From the NCBI RefSeq assembly GCF_028287845.1, contig NZ_JAQBOW010000105.1, forward strand, positions 1 through 35,554: a stretch of DNA of 35,554 nt, written 5' to 3'. Source of the stretch: Mucilaginibacter sp. Its GTDB lineage: Bacteria > Bacteroidota > Bacteroidia > Sphingobacteriales > Sphingobacteriaceae. Made by a program: the position numbers and the translations under genes. Position 1 is the stretch's first letter. The number at the start of each line of letters is the position of its first letter. The notes below the pieces were generated by a model, which worked only from the letters and a program-made list of their open reading frames with translations, was not told the origin of the DNA and did not search any database. Positions 1-9,000 of this stretch are shown here, one piece after another.

Positions 1-2
1 TC

Positions 3-518
3 AGGAACACCTTTATTATTTTTTTAGTAAGTGGTTTTTGGCATGGTGCAAACTGGACATTTATAGTTTGGGGAGGATTAAATGCGATTTTTATTATGCC
101 GTCGATTATTTTTAATACTAACCGAAATAACTTTGAAACGGTTGCTAAAGGAAAAAAATTCGCAACCGTTGGAGAGTTTTTTAATATACTGCTCACCTTT
201 ACGTTAGTTTTATTTGCCTGGATATTTTTTAGAGCCAACAATTTAACTCACGCCTTAAGCTACATAGGCAAAATATTTTCAAAATCACTTTTTACCATGC
301 CTGCCTTAGATGTAAGCAAATATCAATTACTGCAAATTGCTATTCTAATAATTGCATTTATGACTGTTGAGTGGTTTGGAAGAGAAAACCGGTACGCTAT
401 AGAGAAACTGAAAGGGCTTAAAAGTCGAAACTTCAGGTTAGCATTTTATTTTTCGATGATACTAATTGCCTTTTTGTTTATGGGCCGCGCACAAGCATTC
501 ATTTATTTTCAATTTTAA
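3..518 (+). CDS. MBOAT-family O-acyltransferase, C-terminal part (5' end outside window)
   Basis: The reading frame is open from the first complete codon at base 3, so this is the end of a gene that begins upstream; the ATG at 96 is internal. The peptide before that ATG contains SGFWHGANWTFIVWG, the signature of AlgI/DltB-type membrane-bound O-acyltransferases, whose His is the proposed catalytic residue. About 170 residues are visible, with at least three hydrophobic segments, ending in GRAQAFIYFQF. Family members move acyl groups, usually acetyl, across the inner membrane onto exported polysaccharide or cell-wall polymer. The next gene starts 3 nt after the stop and encodes an SGNH-like protein, the usual partner in such O-acetylation pairs. 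The polymer modified cannot be told from this fragment. Confidence 0.9.
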   Translation, partial: RNTFIIFLVSGFWHGANWTFIVWGGLNAIFIMPSIIFNTNRNNFETVAKGKKFATVGEFFNILLTFTLVLFAWIFFRANNLTHALSYIGKIFSKSLFTMPALDVSKYQLLQIAILIIAFMTVEWFGRENRYAIEKLKGLKSRNFRLAFYFSMILIAFLFMGRAQAFIYFQF

Positions 519-521
519 AAT

Positions 522-1490
522 ATGAATAAGTTCATCAAAGAAACGCTTACATTTATCCTGGCATCAATTCTATTAATTGTGTCAATCATGTTGGTGTCGG
601 GTTACCTTATTAAAATAAAAGGCCGGTTCCCGGTAAATAAAAAGGCCAGCATATTATTATTAGGCCATTCACATACCGAATGTGCATTCAATGATAATTT
701 AATTATCGATCTGAAAAACTATTCCCATTCGGCCGAGCCCTATTTTTACACCTATCAAAAATTGAGGAAGATAGCAGCTCAAAACTCCCAGATCAAAACC
801 GTGTTTATAGAATACTCTAACAATCAAATTGTAGAGAAAATGAATGATTGGACATGGGGCTATCAATACATGTCGAGCATGTTTCCACAATACGCGGCTT
901 TTATGGATAAATCAGATATAAGCTTAATCTTCGAACATAATTCTAAAGATTTTTTGAATTGCTTGTCGCTGGCAACACGAGAAAACCTATTCAGAATTTT
1001 TACATTTAATTACGATTTTTCGTCTGCCATGGGCGGATATTTAAGGGTTGACCATGAACAGCCTAACCTAAACAGTGCCACAAATGTTAAAAGCGAACTT
1101 AATGCAGAAAGTTTCAGGATCTCGGCCGTTAATATTCAATATCTGCAAAAAATAATTGCGTATTGCAACGACAAGCATCTGCAGGTTTTTTTAGTGAGAA
1201 GCCCCCAGCACAACAAATATGAATATCTGAAAAACGAAGCAGATCTTTTAAAAATAAAACAACAATATTTTCCAAATACAGAATTTTTAGACTTCAATAA
1301 GTTTCCTTTAGCCGACCATGAGTTTGCAGATCCGGGCCACTTGAATTATAAGGGAGCCTTAAAGTTTTCGGTCTATGTAAATCAAATATTAAGTTCAGGC
1401 TTATTAGGCATGCATAACAAACAACACTTTATTGATGAAACAATTCATCAAATGAATTTGAAATTGAAAAATAAGGTTGCTTCGCTTTAA
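522..1490 (+). CDS. Membrane-anchored SGNH-hydrolase-like protein, partner of the MBOAT acyltransferase
   Basis: 322 aa with one N-terminal membrane segment (about residues 8-30) followed by a predicted periplasmic domain. LLGHSHTE near residues 46-53 resembles an SGNH block I in which Ser50 would be the nucleophile, and DPGHLNYKGA near 270-279 supplies the Asp-x-x-His of block V (Asp270, His273). This arrangement matches AlgX/AlgJ/DltD-like proteins that complete acyl transfer on the periplasmic side after an MBOAT protein delivers the group. The 3-nt gap to the preceding MBOAT gene indicates one operon and supports a joint role. Seen: motifs, membrane segment, spacing. Inferred: transfer of acetyl to an exported glycan. 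Overall similarity to a named subfamily is not obvious, so no symbol is given. Confidence 0.75.
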   Translation: MNKFIKETLTFILASILLIVSIMLVSGYLIKIKGRFPVNKKASILLLGHSHTECAFNDNLIIDLKNYSHSAEPYFYTYQKLRKIAAQNSQIKTVFIEYSNNQIVEKMNDWTWGYQYMSSMFPQYAAFMDKSDISLIFEHNSKDFLNCLSLATRENLFRIFTFNYDFSSAMGGYLRVDHEQPNLNSATNVKSELNAESFRISAVNIQYLQKIIAYCNDKHLQVFLVRSPQHNKYEYLKNEADLLKIKQQYFPNTEFLDFNKFPLADHEFADPGHLNYKGALKFSVYVNQILSSGLLGMHNKQHFIDETIHQMNLKLKNKVASL

Positions 1491-1738
1491 GTAGTTCAAG
1501 TTGATTCGGGCTGAAAATTTAAAAAGAATAATCGATAGGGATAGGAATTGCATTAGACTATACTCTTTGAAAGGTGATGCAGCTACAATTGTCATAATTA
1601 GATTTTTTTACGCAAATCTTCGTATCGTATTTGAATACTTTTTTCGCGTTGTCCAACAAAAAACCTTGTAAATCCCGTCACAAATATGGGCACAGTGACG
1701 GTGCTGCAGATAAGTCGAAGTACTGCTTGTGGAAACAA

Positions 1739-1773
1739 AAAAAGCCGTTTTCTACATCAGAAAGCGGCTTTTT
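1739..1773. terminator. Bidirectional terminator between the SGNH gene and the convergent beta-helix gene
   Basis: The arms AAAAAGCCGTTTTCT (1739-1753) and AGAAAGCGGCTTTTT (1759-1773) form a 15-bp stem with one G-U pair and a 5-nt loop. The A and T tracts at the two ends suit termination from both sides, as expected between the convergent genes at 522-1490 and 1907-4762. The rest of 1491-1906 holds no convincing gene. A short inverted repeat, CCGTCAC/GTGACGG (1675-1701), lies upstream and has no known role. Confidence 0.8.
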
Positions 1774-1906
1774 ATTGAAGTGCATCAAAATGTGCGGCTT
1801 GCGAACCATTTTTAGATGAATGCAGCTTCTAGCTAATTTGCTTAAGGATTATGATGAACCCAAATTAGGAGATTTATTACGGTACACAAAGTTCCTACTG
1901 AGAGTT

Positions 1907-4762
1907 TCACTTCTTATCGGAAACAATATCAGATCCATAAATCTTGCCCGGTTGCGCATTATTTCCCCTAAACCCCGAGATATAATAGTTATTGGTTAGT
2001 TCTATTGAGACACCCGTTGGTAATAGCTTCGCGTACACGTTATCCCCGGTAGCCTCCCCTGTCATTTTAGTCGAGAAGTAAGAGGTGTACACATGCACTT
2101 TTCCGCCCCTGTTGTCTATGCCGGGGGCACCGGATTTTTGGAAGTTTCCCTGTTGAAAACGCAATGTACCGCTATTTATAATAGCCGCTATGGTAGGAGT
2201 ACCCCAAAACGCGGTATTGTACAGGGTAATTTGAGCATCAGGATCAACTTTATTAGTTTTAACTTCGTCCCCCATTAAAACATATGCCCTGACAGGCTCT
2301 GCTGTTTTTGTACAAACCAATTCGGAGTTGACCGCGGTTATTTTGGTGTTTTTGTCGGCGTCTTCTACAAAAAAAGAATACGAACATCCGTCTGAACCAT
2401 GGCCTATAACCGTCATTTTTCCCGGATCTTTCCCGGTTATCGCATCTTTCAGGAAATGTATGCCGTAGAATGACCCGTAAACGAAATTGTTGAAGATCGT
2501 CTCGTTTTTAACATCGGCGAATTTAAGCGCGCTACAATTTGATTGTACGAAACGAGTCAAAGATATGTTTGGATAGCCCTGGCTACGCATTCTTGTTCCG
2601 TAACCTGGATTGAGCTGCATATTCCGGATAAATCCGCCTTCAGCGCCCCCGCCTACCCAAATGCCTGCTCTGGCGAGTACGCCTGCAAAATAATCAACAT
2701 AGTGCCCGCTGGTGTTGTATGAAGCAAGGTCTATTCCTTTATCACCGCCCCCTATAGTTACATTAACAATATATACTTTTGGGCCTTGTCCCTGTATAAG
2801 GAATGGGGTTGGTCTGGGATTATTGGCGCTAAAACCATCGGTTGCTAAATTAAGCTGCGCGATCGTAACTCCCCTGATACCGGCACCCGCCCCAAGTTGT
2901 ATAAGCGATGGGCCCTTTTCGCCGACAGTACCGCCGCTATAATTTGTAAATATAGTTGTACCACCTTGGGTATAGTGCTGTACATCCCATGTTCCCCTCA
3001 ATTCAACTCCCGAAGGAACTTTGACTGGATTGTTCACTAAATACCTTCCGGCCGGCAGATACACCGTACCGCCGCCGGCAGCCTTAACTTTGTTAAGCGC
3101 CGTTTGCAATTTAGCTGATACATCTTCTGTAGGTTGGCCGTTGTTATAGCCGGTTGCTCTCGGCAGATCGGCTTTCAGCACATTGCTTGACAATTGTTTG
3201 GGATATACTTTAATGTTGGTTACTATATTTTTAGGAATCGGGGCAAATAAATATTCCTTGTTATTATTGATCTCTACTTTGGCGGATTTGCTGTCATTTT
3301 TAATTTCCAACTTGCCATTATAGCCGGAGTTTATCGCTTTGAGCGAATTCACGTTTGAACCCAAAAACACATGCCCGAGAGGTTGTTTAAACTGGCTTTG
3401 GGTGAGCAATACATTACCACTGTTTACTTTAAGCGCGTAATCGCTGTAATTGCTGAACGTGCAGCTTTCAAAGGATATAACGCCGTCAGTGCCATCGCTC
3501 ACGATGGGCCCGGTGAAATCTACGCCGTTAAATTGAGTGGAAGTTTTAAAATCTTTATAAAAATACACGGCCGTACCACCTTTTTCAGCTCCGAACGTAG
3601 AATTAGAAAAAAGTAAGCCATATGGATTAACGGCCTGAACAAACATACCGGTATCGCAATTTTTGATATGCATTTCGTAAAACTGCGCGTTTGGACTTTG
3701 AGGACTACCGGGTTCCCTGCCAACCCACATACCTGTCTTATAACCGGATACATAAAAATTAGACACATATTCCCAATCTGAGCGGTGCATATTAAACCCT
3801 GTGGCGTTCGCTTTGGTGTACGAGGTAACCTTCGCGAGCGAGGGTGAACCTGGAAGCCCTGAATTGGCCCAGTATTTCGGGTCTATCTTAACATTCTCTA
3901 TACGTCCGATGTCAGTGCATACATGCACTTCGAGTCCTGTACTAAGGGCGGTAATGTAGCTGTTCAAAACATAATGCAGTTCGCTCGGGGCAGAATAGAA
4001 ACCGTTGTAGGCGTTTACAAGAGTTACGTGTTCAATAGTGGCACAGTCGCCGCTTGGCTGAAATAATGTCCACGGATATGGTTTTACGTCGTTAATGTCC
4101 TGTTCAGGATACCAAATTGACAGGTTCGTCACACCGGTTCCCGGCTTCATCTCTATAAACCTATCGGCTATGCTGGTATAGGTAGTGAAGAGCGCGTTGT
4201 TAGCCTGCGAGTCGTTCCACCAGCTTTCAATAGTTCCGTTATAATTGGGAGCGTTTTTACCAACGCGCACTTCAAGAATAGTCCCCAAAACTTTTCCTTT
4301 GTTTAATTCAGGATCCGCCCAGTCGCCGCGAAGCTGCACACTTGTTGGGATATTCAGCACATATTGGTAATTAAAGTCTTTCGTTATGTCCTCGGTGCCC
4401 TTACGCACTCTAACGCTCTTAGTGGCGGTTTGCGTGCTGCGGAACTCATAATTGCCCGCTGGTATATACACTACACCACCGCCAGCGTTATATGCGGCAT
4501 CAATAGCAGCCTGGAAAGCTGCTCTGTTGTCAAATCCCGGCTTGGCTTTCGCGCCAAATTTTGGATTGGTCACTACAAAGTCAGATATAACCCAATCTTT
4601 TGTCGGATAGATAGTTTTTATGCTTCGTGGGCTCGCTTGACGCTTCTTCGCCTTTACCTGGGCATTAGCAATGTTTGCAATAAACAGGGCTATAATGGCA
4701 ATCATGGCCACTTTACCCAATTTAGAAACTGTTTTTGTAATTCTGAAATTTACCCTGTTCAT
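1907..4762 (-). CDS. Large secreted double beta-helix protein (pectate-lyase-3 / GH55-like)
   Basis: About 951 aa from the chosen start. Two homologous halves each begin with a pectate_lyase_3-type module: FDNRAAFQAAIDAAYNAGGG-VYIPAGNYEF in the first, and SAKLQTALNKVKAAGGG-VYLPAGRYLV in the second, each followed by V-LRG-W. The remainder is rich in short Asn/Gly/Ser strands typical of right-handed parallel beta-helices. Two tandem helices of this type resemble GH55 exo-beta-1,3-glucanases and GH28-related proteins, so a polysaccharide-degrading or -binding role outside the inner membrane is likely, but no catalytic residue can be assigned. The start at 4762 gives a basic n-region, a hydrophobic core (VAMIAIIALFIANIANA) and a signal peptidase I-like ANA-Q site; in-frame ATGs at 4783 and 4840 are alternatives. 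No C-terminal T9SS domain is seen. It is transcribed alone, convergent with the MBOAT operon. Confidence 0.8.
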   Translation of the reverse strand: MNRVNFRITKTVSKLGKVAMIAIIALFIANIANAQVKAKKRQASPRSIKTIYPTKDWVISDFVVTNPKFGAKAKPGFDNRAAFQAAIDAAYNAGGGVVYIPAGNYEFRSTQTATKSVRVRKGTEDITKDFNYQYVLNIPTSVQLRGDWADPELNKGKVLGTILEVRVGKNAPNYNGTIESWWNDSQANNALFTTYTSIADRFIEMKPGTGVTNLSIWYPEQDINDVKPYPWTLFQPSGDCATIEHVTLVNAYNGFYSAPSELHYVLNSYITALSTGLEVHVCTDIGRIENVKIDPKYWANSGLPGSPSLAKVTSYTKANATGFNMHRSDWEYVSNFYVSGYKTGMWVGREPGSPQSPNAQFYEMHIKNCDTGMFVQAVNPYGLLFSNSTFGAEKGGTAVYFYKDFKTSTQFNGVDFTGPIVSDGTDGVISFESCTFSNYSDYALKVNSGNVLLTQSQFKQPLGHVFLGSNVNSLKAINSGYNGKLEIKNDSKSAKVEINNNKEYLFAPIPKNIVTNIKVYPKQLSSNVLKADLPRATGYNNGQPTEDVSAKLQTALNKVKAAGGGTVYLPAGRYLVNNPVKVPSGVELRGTWDVQHYTQGGTTIFTNYSGGTVGEKGPSLIQLGAGAGIRGVTIAQLNLATDGFSANNPRPTPFLIQGQGPKVYIVNVTIGGGDKGIDLASYNTSGHYVDYFAGVLARAGIWVGGGAEGGFIRNMQLNPGYGTRMRSQGYPNISLTRFVQSNCSALKFADVKNETIFNNFVYGSFYGIHFLKDAITGKDPGKMTVIGHGSDGCSYSFFVEDADKNTKITAVNSELVCTKTAEPVRAYVLMGDEVKTNKVDPDAQITLYNTAFWGTPTIAAIINSGTLRFQQGNFQKSGAPGIDNRGGKVHVYTSYFSTKMTGEATGDNVYAKLLPTGVSIELTNNYYISGFRGNNAQPGKIYGSDIVSDKK

Positions 4763-5141
4763 ATGGTTTTTTAGATTTGCCATGTTTTTAAAAAGGCCTT
4801 TAATTTCTGTTACGTTGTTGAAATTACTGTACTGCTCCATAGCATTATTACTTTTAAAAGATTATTATTATACCGTCACTCTGTCGTTTTCAGCCTTTAT
4901 CTTATAAGTAATCTCTTCTTCTTAGGACAGCGCCACTTTTGGGTGTGACATAATTGATTTTTAAAATTACATCATTATTTTGTTTCTTTTTAAATCTCAT
5001 TTGTCACTTTCTTGTCTCAATTGTCTCTGTTTTCAATTGTTCGGTATGATGGTGAGTATTTAAGTTGGTTATAGTGATTTTGGACCCAAGAATTCAAATT
5101 GATCCAGAAAGTATGCGTTAAATTGAGATGGCTGAAAACAT

Positions 5142-5175
5142 AAAACCCCGTAAATTATATAATTTACAGGGTTTT
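5142..5175 (-). terminator. Probable terminator of tRNA-Val
   Basis: The arms AAAACCCCGTAAAT (5142-5155) and ATTTACAGGGTTTT (5162-5175) form a 14-bp stem with one mismatch and the loop TATATA, 25 nt past the 3' end of the minus-strand tRNA. Read on the minus strand the stem is followed by T-rich sequence. The rest of 4763-5199 shows only AT-rich sequence that would hold the promoter of the beta-helix gene; no clear TAnnTTTG box was found there. Confidence 0.7.
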
Positions 5176-5199
5176 GGGATTGTTTGAAATCCCGCTTTG

Positions 5200-5274
5200 T
5201 GGGAGTTACTGGGTTCGAACCAGTGACCCTCTGCTTGTAAGGCAGATGCTCTGAACCAGCTGAGCTAAACTCCC
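5200..5274 (-). tRNA. tRNA-Val (anticodon UAC)
   Basis: The minus strand folds into a complete cloverleaf of 75 nt: acceptor GGGAGTT/AACTCCC with discriminator A, D stem GCTC/GAGC, anticodon stem TCTGC/GCAGA with loop CTTACAA (anticodon TAC), variable loop GGGTC, T stem ACTGG/CCAGT with loop TTCGAAC. CCA is not encoded. The 5' part from the anticodon stem onward lies inside the 136-bp direct repeat that bounds the putative integrative element, so this gene is a hybrid: its 3' part lies outside the element and its 5' part inside it. Confidence 0.97.
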
Positions 5275-5367
5275 GTTGTTTTGGGATTGCAAATATAGAA
5301 TGATTGAGCAACTCTTCAAAATAAAAATGAAATAAGGTTGGTAATGGTTGATTATCAGGGCCTAACA
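5232..5367. repeat. Direct repeat copy A (att-like), overlapping tRNA-Val and its promoter
   Basis: Matches 13961-14096 at a constant offset of 8729 bp with four substitutions. It covers tRNA-Val nt 1-43, the complete promoter and about 45 bp further upstream. Copy A is joined to the 3' part of the tRNA and gives the functional gene. Confidence 0.9.
5290..5320 (-). promoter_or_regulatory. Promoter of tRNA-Val
   Basis: On the minus strand a -33 box TTTG (5317-5320) and a -7 box TATATTTG (5290-5297) are separated by 19 bp, matching the Bacteroidota sigma-ABfr consensus (TTTG, 19-21 bp, TAnnTTTG). The -7 box is 15 nt upstream of the mature tRNA 5' end. The whole promoter lies in the direct repeat and recurs at 14019-14049. 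Confidence 0.8.
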
Positions 5368-5440
5368 CTCAGACCAAAAAGTCGTTTTGTAGTAACATAC
5401 ACTCATTATCTTATTGCTTATTAAATATGAGCGCGTGCTT

Positions 5441-5494
5441 GTTCGTACATGTTTGTACGTATGTTTCGTACAAATGTTCGTACATGTTCGTACA
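5441..5494. repeat. Cluster of GTTCGTAC-type repeats, left end of element
   Basis: Five closely packed copies of GTTCGTAC or near variants (GTTTGTAC, GTTTCGTAC) lie between copy A and the integrase remnant. The same octamer occurs twice at 13884-13902 just inside the other end. In the circular form both clusters would flank the att core, the layout of integrase arm-type sites. Confidence 0.7.
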
Positions 5495-5520
5495 ATATAG
5501 CAGCCATAAAAAGCAATTTT

Positions 5521-5996
5521 ATGGTTTATTACAAACTAATTTTAGACGAAAGAAGATTTAAAGAAGATCAAATTTATCCTATAATCGTAAGGATAACACA
5601 CAATAGAAAAAACAGTTCATTAGCTACGGGAATTAGATACGTAAGGACTATTGGAATACTGTTTCATATCAAGTTGAACGTTCTGCGCCAAACTATCAAT
5701 ATCTTAATACAAGCATAAGTGAATTCTATGTCAAAGTACAAAAGATAATTCATCGTCTTGAGGACGATGGTTCCTTTTCATTCGAAGCGTTAAAAGAAAG
5801 GATATCACCTAATTATAAAGCGCCACAAGCTCTTACAAGCCTCTCGTTTAAAACTTTTTCAGATAGACTTATAAATGATATGTTATCTATTAACCAGTCT
5901 GTCTGTTCGAGAATTGACGCGCGTAGGGGACGATGGCGCGCACTTGGGCGCTGGCGGCACTACAAAATAATACCAGGAAAACGGTTGATAAGTTAA
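5521..5996 (+). pseudogene. Truncated, frameshifted tyrosine recombinase (integrase) remnant
   Basis: From ATG 5521 the first frame reads MVYYKLILDERRFKEDQ, IYPIIVRITHNRKNSSLATG, IRY, the N-terminal arm-binding domain typical of Bacteroidota tyrosine integrases. Near 5640 the frame is lost; in the frame from 5643 it resumes as KDYWNTVSYQVER and runs through IIHRLEDDG and LSFKTFSDRLINDML, the start of the core-binding SAM-like domain. After about 5905 the sequence turns GC-rich and the similarity to integrase stops; the frame ends at TAA 5994. The catalytic domain (Arg, His-x-x-Arg, Tyr) is absent. Length would be about 150 of the usual 380-420 residues. Its place beside the tRNA, reading inward, fits the integrase of the surrounding element. 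Confidence 0.85.
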
Positions 5997-6022
5997 TACC
6001 TTTCATTACGTTGTTAAGTAAA

Positions 6023-6048
6023 AAGGCTGCCGGAATATCGGCAGCCTT
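6023..6048. terminator. Terminator of the HYR protein gene
   Basis: The arms AAGGCTGCCG (6023-6032) and CGGCAGCCTT (6039-6048) form a perfect 10-bp stem with the loop GAATAT, flanked by A/T-rich sequence on both sides. It lies 25 nt beyond the minus-strand stop codon and could also stop reading from the integrase side. Confidence 0.8.
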
Positions 6049-6072
6049 AAATTAATTAGCAGAAAGTTTGCA

Positions 6073-9000
6073 TTACTGTCCCATAACCATTCTGAAGGTC
6101 GGAGCGCTTCCAGAAGTTACTAGTCTTGCAAAATACGTTCCGGGAAGTAGTTTACTGCCGTCGAATACATACGAGTTATTTACATTGGCTTGCGCACTTC
6201 CTTTATACAAGGTTGCAACTTTAAGGCCAAAATAATTGTATATCTCGAGCGTTACACTCTGCTCAAATTTTGGTACTGAGAAACTAACAGTTGTGATCTT
6301 GCCAAACGGATTCGGGTATGACGTCAAAACAATCGGCAACTCAACTGCCGCTAACTGCGCCGTTGCTTGGTTAACTGGCACTGTGCAGTTTCCTAACGTT
6401 CCGCCAATAGCCATTTGTGCCGACACTGCGTTTACACTAACACATAGTTGTGTGTAAGGGTTGCTTGCACTTCCGGTAGGGTGGCATATGGATACTTTAT
6501 TATTTCCGCAACGCACATCAACTACATTAATCGTTACCACAGCACTTGCCTGGCAACCATATTCACTGGTCACTATTACCGTAAAGGTAAAGCTACCTGC
6601 TTGTGTTGGTGTAAATACAGCGTTAGCTGTTGTTGTACTGCTTAAACCCGGCGCAGCTATCCAATTGTAAGTGCTTGCCCCAACTGAAGAATTTAAGTTA
6701 GATGCCGATAGTGTTACGCTTTGAGCGCCATAGCCTAAAGCTATAGTTTTGCTATCCATTCCTGTAAATGTATTGTCGGTACGGCTAACTGCAATTACAG
6801 GGGATGGTATTTTACCTACCACATTTACTGTAGCCGTTTTATACGCAACATTTCCATGCACATCGGTTACTGTTAAACTAACGGTATTAGTACCGTCATT
6901 TGAACAATCAAAAAGTGTTTTATCTAACACCATTGACCTGATACCACAGGCATCCGTGGTACCATTATCAACCATTGCCGGTGTTATGGTTACCGTGCCA
7001 TTGCTTAAATATACAGTGATATTTTTTGTGATAACTGTCGGCGGCGTAATATCCTGAACAGTTACAGTAGCCGCAGCGGTTGATTGATTACCGACACCGT
7101 CGGTAACAGTTAATATCACTGTGTTGTCCCCATAATTTGAGCAATCAAAAGTCGATTTGCTCAATGCATAAGTGCTTATCATGCAATTATCAGTTGATCC
7201 GTTATTGATCTGGGCAGGAGTTATGACAGCACTGCCAGTTGCACTTAGCTGAATTGTAATGTTTTGGGCTAACGCAATAGGTGCTGTGGTATCTTTAACA
7301 ATAACTTTTTGGGCAGCGTAGGATACATTCCCATTGCCGTCTGTAAAGGACCAATGAATAACAAAAGTACCTTGGCTTGAATACGATAAAGCATCACTGG
7401 TTACACCAGTTACCACGCCTGCACAATTATCTGTTGTGGTTGGTGCTGTTGCAGTAGCTGAACATTCGCCTGTTACATCCGCTAATATTGGAACTACCGG
7501 GGCTGTTACATCTTTAATGATTACATTTTGAGTAGCAAGTGATATATTACCATTTCCGTCATCAAAGCTCCAGTGAATAACATGTACGCCTTGTGTTGTA
7601 TATAATAGCGCGTCTGATGTGACACCTGTTACTAAACCTGTACAATTGTCAAGAGCTGTAGGAACGATTGCTGTTGCAGAGCATTCGCCGGTCACATCTG
7701 CCAATACGGGCAATATAGGCGCAGTTACATCTTTAATGATTACATTTTGTGTTGCTATTGAAACATTTCCATTTCCGTCGTCAAAGCTCCAATGGATCAC
7801 GTGTACACCTTGTGTTGTATATGTTAACGAATCAGCTGTTGTTCCGGTTAGTGTACCAGCACAATTGTCGGTAGTTGTTGGTGCGGTAGCTGTTGCAGAA
7901 CATTCGCCTGTTACATCCGCCAAAACTGGCACCACAGGAGCAATAATATCAGGACTTGCTCCAACAACAACCTGCAATATCGAATTGCAAAGGTTGGCAT
8001 CAGTAACGCTTACGGTATAGGTACCAGCAGTAAGGCCGCTTATATCCTCGGTTGTGGCACCGTTAGACCATGAATAAACAAAAGGTGATTTTCCTCCTGA
8101 AACAACCAGGTCAATTGTACCATCTGCAGCAGCCGGACAACTTGTCTTATTCACAGTTGACGCTAAAGTTGTGTTACAAACTAATACATTAAGGGTGAAA
8201 GATTGCTCAATTGGAGACGGGTTACCGTGGTGGTATGTATCCTCTGCTTCAAGATCAATATCAAAACTACCGCCATCATTAGCTGTAGGTGTGCCCGTTA
8301 ATAGTGCCTTCCCGTTTCCTATTTTTGTTAGCGTTAACCATGATGGCAGGGCCGCTGCCACAATATCTACCTGGTCGCCATAAGGCATATCAGGGTCAGC
8401 AACTGTAATAGTATAGCTGAATAATTGGCCGATAGTTAGGTCGATGTCTGGTTGTGTGGAGCTAAATGCCGGTGGCGTATTAGCTATTACCTGGTAATTT
8501 CGTATGGTAAATATGGTTGGAAATGCCGTAATAGCTGCAGTGTACTGAAAATTATGTTGTCCCCAATCTGCGGCTGTAGGCGTCCAACTCATTGTAGTCA
8601 TTCCTGGGTTTGTACCGGGCGTGGGTATAGCCGGCGATAATGTAGCACCGGCAGGTATAGTGGCAAAGTTTATAGAAACATTTGAGCCTAACGAGCTTTG
8701 TGCCTTAATGACGTCTTCCATCAAAACGCCGGTTTGCACCTGGCGCAGCGTTAACTCACCCGGTGTAGGGTTGATAAACGTAGGGGCTGGCTCGGCAACT
8801 ACTTTAATAGTAACTGAGGTTGTTGTTTGCACACCAACATTATCTGTGGCTATAAGGTTAAGCAATACGGTACTGCCTATTTGAGCAGCAGCTGGGGTCC
8901 AGCTAAATGTTGTTAATGCCGGGTTACCTTGCGCCGGTAATGCAGGCGAAAAATTAGATGTCGTTAAATAAGACGGAAGGCCGGAAACTGAATATTTAAC

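Noticed and set aside
96..518. ATG at 96 as a gene start
   Set aside because: The frame is open back to base 3 and contains the MBOAT signature before that ATG, so the gene starts outside the window.
1675..1701. CCGTCAC/GTGACGG inverted repeat resembling a tRNA T-arm or att site
   Set aside because: Only 7 bp of stem, no remaining cloverleaf, and no integrase or repeat partner elsewhere in the window.
1631..1819. Possible 62-aa gene on the plus strand
   Set aside because: It spans the terminator hairpin at 1739-1773 and its composition does not look like a protein; no family pattern recognised.
5069..5368. Minus-strand open frame of 99 aa covering tRNA-Val
   Set aside because: It runs through a complete tRNA gene and its promoter; the matching frame near 13822-14097 exists only because of the direct repeat.
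7270..7926. Regular spaced repeats considered as a CRISPR array
   Set aside because: Units are 219 bp, in frame and encode HYR domains; there are no short repeats with unique spacers and no cas genes.
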